Assembly (NCBI GenBank): GCA_036172665.1
Contig: CM069873.1
Location: 40,394,001 to 40,458,000 of the forward strand
Source: Prosopocoilus inquinatus
Lineage: Eukaryota; Arthropoda; Insecta; Coleoptera; Lucanidae
DNA length: 64,000 bases
Reading direction: 5' to 3'
Of this stretch, positions 57,661 to 64,000 are shown piece after piece. The translations under genes and the position numbers were made by a program. How positions within the stretch are numbered: the stretch's first letter is position 1; the number at the start of each line of letters is the position of its first letter. The notes under the pieces were generated by a model. The model worked only from the letters and a program-made list of their open reading frames with translations. It was not told the origin of the DNA and did not search any database.

Positions 57661-57885
57661 TATCATATGATTTTTTAAATTTTAGTTCAAGGTTAGCCAT
57701 GAAAAGTAAAGTACATTTAAATTTAGTCGTAGAGGATGATAGTGCGGATAGGAAAAAAGGAAATGGCAAACCTACAATCAGAACTAAAGAAGTTATTCGA
57801 ATTTTTTATTTATGGAGCTATTTCGCACTATATGTTTGGCTTTCCATGGCCTCCTTTTATCTAAAATTTAAAAAATCATACGGTA
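57661..57885. repeat. Small inverted repeat, ~40-bp arms
   Basis: TATGATTTTTTAAATTTTAG (57666 on) and its inverse (to about 57885) with GCCATG at both inner ends. The enclosed 68-codon frame (57699-57905) has no recognisable domain. Confidence 0.55.
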
Positions 57886-57905
57886 CTATTATTCATAACG
57901 TGTAA

Positions 57906-58405
57906 TTAATTGGTTCAAGGTCAATTAGGAATGGTTAAGCATTTCTTAGAAATTGCACACGACGTAGAAAACCCGACCGCCGGAGAAAAGGAATCGGGTC
58001 TCGGGAGCTGCAATATTTGCCCGTAATTCCTACACTTAATAGAGGGTATTTTGGCGAAACATTTTCGACAACTTTGAAAATACTGTTAAAACTCCATTCG
58101 AGCAACCGTGGAAAACAAATTAGAATCTATTTCTGACTTTTTGGCTAAACCAATTACGCTACGAACAAAGAAAATGAGATGAAAATTTGTAGGGTTTGTT
58201 TTAAAGAATTGCGGACAAAACGGAATGAAAAGTAGTTTTCCAACCCCCTCCATACGGATTCTACAATCCCATTTCTTGGTGCATTGCAAGCTGATTAATG
58301 CTTTAATTATACAAAGTAGTGGCCTGTGTCATTTGTGTTTTCCAATGTGTCATATTCCGATATGAGTCCTAATTTAATAAAATATCTTAATTAAATGAAG
58401 TGTAC
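57906..58405. other. Unassigned; dispersed repeat shared with 26.7 kb
   Basis: 58092-58260 is the diverged counterpart of 26689-26880. No gene supported. Confidence 0.45.
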
Positions 58406-58413
58406 CGAATCAC

Positions 58414-59296
58414 CAGAGCTGTGCCGAGTAACGAATACTTTACTCGTATTATTTAATCGAGTAAAAAAAGTATTCATTTCAAAGTACTTACAACTACTTT
58501 TCACAGAATTGAAATACATAAAGAAATAGTTAAATAATTATTTAGTGCGTAAAAAAATACTTCACCTACATAATTAATAGTAGATTACACTATTAGAAGC
58601 AAAAATAATTTTCTTTGTGTTGTTTACATACAAAGTAGTACGTATGTGGAAACCAGGCTTCGGACATGGCAAATGAGACAAAATGCTAAAGTTTTCTGGC
58701 AGTTGTAGAAAAATATTTCGAATGCTTTTTTCTATTCGGCATCCAGAGTGCCGTGAATGGTTTTGTTTATACTCGATGTCTCAAAAATCGTATCCATTCT
58801 TTATACGTCACATATCACTAAATCAATCTGACCCTAGTATCTCACAAAATATTCCTATGCTATTGATTTTTCAAGTTACAAGAATTTGAAGTTGCTTGTA
58901 CAGATTCTGCAATTATATTTTTCAAAAAATTTGGGTCATTTAAAAATGGCCCAACGTTAAACGGAAATTTATTAAAAAATTTTTTTTGACACAAGTTTTA
59001 TAAAATATTTTCAAACAAAATATCTGGCAACTATGTACTTAATATACTTTTACTGCAATCGATTTCATACTCTATGTAGGAATGGGCGCCATCGTAGAAG
59101 AGTATCCCCACCACCCAACAGCAGATTAAAAAAAAGACACACCTTATTAGAGTACTTGTACTTGTTACTTATGTTATTACGAATAATACACGTACTCGTA
59201 TCTTTTTTTGGCAACTGTACTTACGAGTAAAATAATATTAATATTCGTACTCGAATTGCTGCCAATACTGTTTTTTTGGTACTCGGCGCAGCTTTG
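58414..59296. mobile_element. hAT-type element with 8-bp target-site duplication
   Basis: Termini CAGAGCTGTGCCGAGTA and the inverse of CAAAGCTGCGCCGAGTA. CGAATCAC (58406-58413) and TGAATCAC (59297-59304) are 8-bp duplications differing at one base. 883 bp, no transposase frame; the interior is AT-rich with ACTCGTA-type repeats near both ends. A patch at 58775-58890 is repeated at 21878-21990. Confidence 0.85.
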
Positions 59297-59413
59297 TGAA
59301 TCACACAAATAAATAATAAGAATCTGGATTCTTACATTTAAATTGTCTTTTAGAAACAACCTACAAATTGAAATGCAAGGCTAACAATAATATTTTTTAA
59401 TAAGTTTTATATA

Positions 59414-60528
59414 CAGGCTGTCCATTTTTCGAGCCCAAGCATGGGGATCTCACTTATCTTAAGATATACGAGGTCGGTTAAATTAGGCCAAAGTTGCGTA
59501 TTTTCATGCTAATTAATAATCTGAAAAGCAATTTAAATTATTCCTTTTCGTTTTGAAGATATTGAGAAAAAAATTAAAAAAATTATTTTTTAAATCGAAA
59601 ACCGATAAAGCTAAACATTTATAACTTACACATTATTAAGGCACTTTTTTACGTAGAACTTAAATGTTATTACATTTACCCGAACTGTCAAAATTGCAGA
59701 GATACGACTGTCAACTTTTTTTTTCTTATGGGCGCCATATTGGATTTTCATATTTTTAAATAAAGATTTTTTCTCCGATTCTAGCAATGTATCACACATT
59801 ACGGTTGATTTGACTTTTTGAACAAAATTTCAATTTTTTTATTTTTACGAAGAGCGCTGTGGAATCAATAAGGATTTTGTCATTTATGTAGCGCTAGCTT
59901 AACCAACTGAAAACGCGGAAGAAATTCTGCACTCTTAAAAATCGCTCTTTCATCACTCAATTTTTATAATATTCTTATTGCAAACAACCCCCACTTTAAG
60001 TACAAAACAAATCTTCGTGTTTAACAAGACAAACCGCAGTCAATTTTACATACCACACCAGGTGGAAAATTCGGAAAGAAACATAAGAATTGTCATTGGA
60101 AAATCCATATCCATAACCCCTACCCATCAGAAAATAGTCTGGCTCTCTGCTGGCCAGCCGAATTCTCCGTTATTTCTTTTAAGAAAACATTTTAGTTAAA
60201 CAATCAGCAACTCAGGCGCCAAGAGAGAGCAAGCCATCTTGTTGAAATCAACTGTTTATTAATGTATTTCATAAGAGTCGTTTTTTTTACGAAAATTTAG
60301 GTATCCGTTTTCGGACAATGAAGATTTTTATGTTCGTTGTGTTGCTTGAACGAAATGAAATTTTCTTGTTTTTTGTCAATATCTTCAAAACGAAAAGGAA
60401 TAATTTAAATTGCTTTTCAGCTTATTAATTAGCATGAAAATGCGCAACTTTGGCCTAATTTAACCGACCTCGTATCTCTTAAGATAAGTGAGATCCTCAT
60501 GCTTGGGCTTGAAAAATAGACCGTCTCA
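59414..60528. mobile_element. 1.1-kb long-TIR element
   Basis: The arms 59414-59590 and about 60355-60528 are inverses. They share CGAGCCCAAGCATGGGGATC-type sequence, TATCTTAAGATA, GGTCGGTTAAATTAGGCCAA, AGCAATTTAAATTATTCCTT and TTCGTTTTGAAGATATTGA. TA lies at both borders. The interior holds a 73-codon frame (59978-60199) without a recognisable domain. A related internal phrase (CGACTGTCAACT...GGCGC) occurs near 48128-48160. Confidence 0.85.
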
Positions 60529-60530
60529 TA

Positions 60531-61369
60531 CGGACCTAACAAATATGTTTATAAATAATACTAAGTGAAAACATTGAATTGGAAGAATTACCGGAAACAA
60601 AATAAAACAAAGAAGTGGTTGAATGAAAATCACCTATATGAAATGAGAGTGGTCTTAGAAAAACAAGAATACTTAATGATCAAGAGGGTTTTTACAATTA
60701 TTATTACTTTAGAAAAGTTGAATGTAAGTAGAAATATAAGTAAAAACCATTTTATTTTCAAACGATTAAAACGGAATTCAAAGCTTTAATTATTATTTAT
60801 AAAATAATACTCATATCATTTTTTTTCGTGGAAAAAGAAAAAGGAAAACGCAATGTCAAATCACAAAGACAGTTAGTCGGTTAGTTATAAATAAAAACTA
60901 AGGTGGGAATATTTTACGAAGAATTCGAAAGTGTAATGCATTAGCGCTACACTATTACAGCTTCGTATCCGTACACGCCCTCCATGTTATTTCCGTTTTT
61001 GACTCACGTAAGCTCTAATTTTCCTTTCCGCTCGATAATGGTAAAAATATTTTGACGAGAAAACGAGCGCTAATGTGCGGAGAGTGGAATAACGGGGATT
61101 CCTCGCAATTGCGACAACTGAAAAAATGATAACGTTAAAGAGGTAAAATGGTAGTAAGCTAGGGGAAATAATTTTTTGCCCTAATTTGATTTGTAGGTAC
61201 AAAAATGTGTTGAATGACAAGTGGGACAGCCCATACATTAAACGATCATGAGTAAGTAAATGAAATTACTGTTTTTGTTTGAAAACATTCAAATGGATGC
61301 TGCAATTTTGTTTTCAATTACTACTTAAAGTTGATTGATTATTCTGCAAATGAAGATTAAATACAAGAA
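60531..61369. other. No recognised feature
   Basis: AT-rich; open frames here look like background. Confidence 0.35.
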
Positions 61370-61590
61370 ATTGTTAGAAAAATAAAAAAACAATTTGGTT
61401 TACAAAACCGTCTTCTTCTTACTGCATATTATTGTCTGATAGCATCATCATTGCAGACAGTTTATTTTGTTTGATAAGTTAGATCACAATCCGGACAACA
61501 CAAACACCTATGGTCCTGGTGGGATTCGAACCCACCCGACAAGTAGCACGATTTTCAAAGTCGTTAACTGCTGAGCCACTCGCCTGCCCA
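61370..61590 (-). mobile_element. tRNA-derived SINE
   Basis: The head (61590-61511, minus strand) has an A-box-like GAGTGGCTCAGCAGTT and a perfect B-box GGTTCGAATCC within a 5-bp T-stem. The anticodon loop TTTGAAA (anticodon UGA) and a longer variable arm resemble serine tRNA. The acceptor ends do not pair, so it is not a tRNA gene. An unrelated AT-rich body of about 140 bp follows with an AAGAAGAAG-type tail. SINEs of this type are transcribed by RNA polymerase III and moved by LINE proteins. Confidence 0.65.
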
Positions 61591-61912
61591 TTGCGAAACG
61601 TTAAGATGAAGGTAAATTTCCACCAAAACGCAGTGAGGCAGGAGAAGAGAAGTTCATGCCTTAATCAACCATAATTCAACGTTTGATTTCTTCATACTTC
61701 TGGAGAGAATGAACTTTTTTTAAACAGTTTGCAACTTTAAAGATGGCCATTGAGCATTGTCACACCAATGATACTGATTGTAAACTGTCAGTCAATATCT
61801 TGACCACCAAATAGATTTTTTTATTTTCTCATCGTAATCTCTTAGAGATTGGTTGATTTATATTATATTTAAATTCACTTCCCCTTCGTTCGTTTTTGTC
61901 CTTCTTCCTCTT
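61591..61912. other. No recognised feature
   Basis: Between the SINE and the candidate exon; if that exon is real, this includes its 3' untranslated region. Confidence 0.3.
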
Positions 61913-62158
61913 TCATACATTTTTCTCAGTACGTTCTTCTTTTTGACTTTCATAGATGTGATCGCTCAATTGACTAATTGTCTTGGACACTAAATTAATT
62001 CTTACACTGGCCTTGTATCGTCCTAAATCGAAACATCGTCCCAAAGTTTCTAATGCTTCATTTCCTTTTGTTCTACGCGTTTCACTTTCCACGCTTTCTT
62101 CTTCTTCTTTCTTCTTTAATCGCAATCGTGGCGTGTAGGTGGTCATATTCGCATTCTC
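61913..62158 (-). CDS. Candidate terminal host exon, charged protein
   Basis: On the minus strand GCACATTTTTCAG gives a good splice acceptor, with the exon starting at 62158. The frame then reads ENANMTTYTPRLRLKKKEEE, ESVESETRRTKGNEALETLG, RCFDLGRYKASVRINLVSKT, ISQLSDHIYESQKEERTEKN and stops at 61913-61915. The sequence is hydrophilic, rich in Glu, Lys, Arg and Ser, and uses a less AT-biased codon set than background frames. An ATG at 62146 could also be a start. No domain is recognisable. Confidence 0.4.
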   Translation of the reverse strand, partial: ENANMTTYTPRLRLKKKEEEESVESETRRTKGNEALETLGRCFDLGRYKASVRINLVSKTISQLSDHIYESQKEERTEKNV

Positions 62159-62159
62159 C

Positions 62160-64000
62160 TGAAAAATGTGCATAAAGTAGACAGTTTTTACAATACATAA
62201 AAATTTAAGATGCATATTTTTTTTGGAATTACACTTTTAAAATGGTATGTTACTCGAACCATTTTGCTATTTAAAATGTATTTTTAAGTTCTACCAAGGT
62301 TCATACACATTCATAGTGCACGCACAATGCCATCTAGCAGAAGATCCAACGTAATCCTATCTCAAAAATTAATATTTTGTGTGTACTTTGATTTTTCTCT
62401 GGGATGTTTTATCTTATTTGGTTTCAAAGAATATGATAGGGGACAGGGAATTTTGAACTAGCACTGTGTAGTAACACTTTGGAATTATTGGTAAATAATA
62501 TTATAAAAATTAAGTGAAATCAAAATAAAACACAAAAAAACAACAATTAAAATTACTTGTCAGAGTGAACGAAGGAGCTTTGTTTAACTTTATTCAGGAC
62601 AAATTAAAAAAAAAGAATTTTTTACTACCTCTAAAGAGACAAGTATATGGAAAGTCCCAGAGAAAATGAAGAGATATCAGAAGAATACAATAATTCTGTA
62701 ATCGTTTAAGTGAAAAAATAGAAGCTAAAAGAATAACTAAAATCTAATAAATAACGAAAACAAGCAATTTATTTTTTTTATTTATTTAAAGAAAATGTGA
62801 ACTGTGCATAACCGTAGTGCTAGCTGAAATTAATAAAATTCGAGGTGGTTGTGCCCTTTTATTATGAAAGAAAAGAAATAATTTTATCATTAAACCTCAT
62901 TATTTTGCGACTCGACGGTTAGACTGCAAATGCCTCATGTAAGTTATCTTTGTGAATTGCTCGAAGAACTGTGTCAAATTATTTGACAAATTTTGTTCAG
63001 TATGGGACAAACAAAAAAGGTGGACCAAAAAAAGAAAATTTCACTAGGACTGAGAGAATAATTATTGCTGCAGCAAGCAGCAATAACTTGAACAGTTCTA
63101 AAAGAATAGTTGAAGAATGAAGACGGAGAAGAAGAACCTTATATCTGCCCAAATTTTAAATATAACAATATATTAAAAAAATGTTAAGATTTTAGTTTAC
63201 AATATAGGAGTAATTTGAAAAAAAAATAAAACGTGAAATTCAGAAATTAAATGAAATTTTGAAATTATCTTAAAAATTTGCAAAAATGGTTTGGAGAGAA
63301 AAGCACAAATTCAGTATATAACAAAAAAGAATTGTATTAGAAAATAGCTTTTCTTTATATGCAAAAAAAATTTTGTTGTTTCAACTCTCAACGCTGACTT
63401 TCTTGAAACACAGAATTTAAATTAAATTCATAAAATAGAATGAATTCAGTTACGATTAAATTGATTACAAAAACACATCGTAACGAATTAACGTGTTCAT
63501 TCGCGAAACTAACTTCAAACTGAGGAAATTGACTTAAAAAAAAATTAAAAAATTACTTTCAACGAGGAACACGACACGATGCATAATTAGGTCAAACGAC
63601 TTCGACTTGAAGAACTAGGAAGATCTATTTCTTGTTCGAACTCACTCTTCTTACACACTTTTTCCTTCCCAATTGTTGCGCAAATATTATTTAATCGCTA
63701 TACAACTTTACATTAATTTTTTTTCTCTAATCTTTGTTGAATTAGCATTTAGAAAACCCTGTACAAGAACTTTCCAGTCTACTTCCAACTGTTACGTTTG
63801 GATTTATCGCTACTCTTGTTCGGTCATGCTGTGTTTACTTTTTTTCCTTGAAGTCCGTTTTTACACTTCTTCCCCTTGCATGGTTATGCTTGGTGTCTCT
63901 CACAGGAATTCTGTTTGTTTATTTCCTTAAAGTCAAATAGTTGAGGTTATGTTTTGTTTCCTTTCTGTGTCACGCAAGGTGGTTCCAACTGTTTCATTTC
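62160..64000. other. No supported gene
   Basis: AT-rich to the end of the window. The 85-codon frame at 63673-63930 has no recognisable domain. Confidence 0.35.

Noticed and set aside
61511..61590. Functional tRNA-Ser(UGA) gene
   Set aside because: The acceptor stem does not pair and one anticodon-stem pair is mismatched; fits a SINE head better.

Overview
The window is AT-rich eukaryotic nuclear DNA, almost certainly from an insect or other arthropod. The evidence is TA-flanked mariner-type elements, R1-, RTE- and CR1-like LINE remnants, a Penelope-like element with a GIY-YIG endonuclease, hAT-type elements and a tRNA-derived SINE. No complete host protein-coding gene is visible. Two short stretches look like host exons: a signal-peptide exon on the minus strand at 30809-31072 and a charged terminal exon on the minus strand at 61913-62158. 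The window therefore reads as intergenic or large-intron sequence filled with transposable elements of many ages.

Layout. 0-6.7 kb: two long-TIR elements (556-1401, 2552-3070), two small hairpin MITEs, and a decayed minus-strand copy of a repetitive coding family (4960-5994). 9.1-11.5 kb: an R1-clade LINE remnant bordered by a GAGTTGAATTGGACT-rich degenerate satellite. 14.4-17.0 kb: a 949-bp long-TIR element, then two Penelope-like 3' ends arranged head to head. 20-25 kb: hammerhead-ribozyme elements, a 152-bp retro-insert with a 19-bp target-site duplication, and a 1,933-bp mariner-like element with about 341-bp TIRs and a DD41D transposase broken by three frameshifts. 27.2-28.8 kb: a tandem repeat interrupted by a CR1-like LINE. 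29.4-29.9 kb: a near-perfect 194-bp inverted repeat. 32.4-34.4 kb: an island of higher GC ending in a primer-binding-site-like sequence. 38.1-42.5 kb: an RTE-like LINE, a second copy of the repetitive coding family, and a mariner-type element with a hAT-type MITE nested in it. 43.6-50 kb: further TIR elements with nested Penelope and hammerhead pieces. 53.7-60.5 kb: two LINE 3' ends, several long-TIR elements and a hAT-type element with an 8-bp duplication. 61.4-61.6 kb: a tRNA-derived SINE.

The most interesting signal is a dispersed element carrying a type I hammerhead self-cleaving ribozyme. Two copies have every core residue (20921-20969 minus, 47772-47820 plus), one has a single core change (45112-45160), and others are decayed. 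Stem III is the loopless palindrome ACAGCTGT, the architecture described for hammerheads of Penelope-like elements and metazoan retrozymes. The Penelope 3' ends in this window carry a similar motif. One hammerhead locus is fused to a 108-bp near-perfect inverted repeat.

Everything rests on reading the sequence by eye. Family names are recognition from motifs, not search results, and element borders are accurate only where TIRs or duplications are stated.
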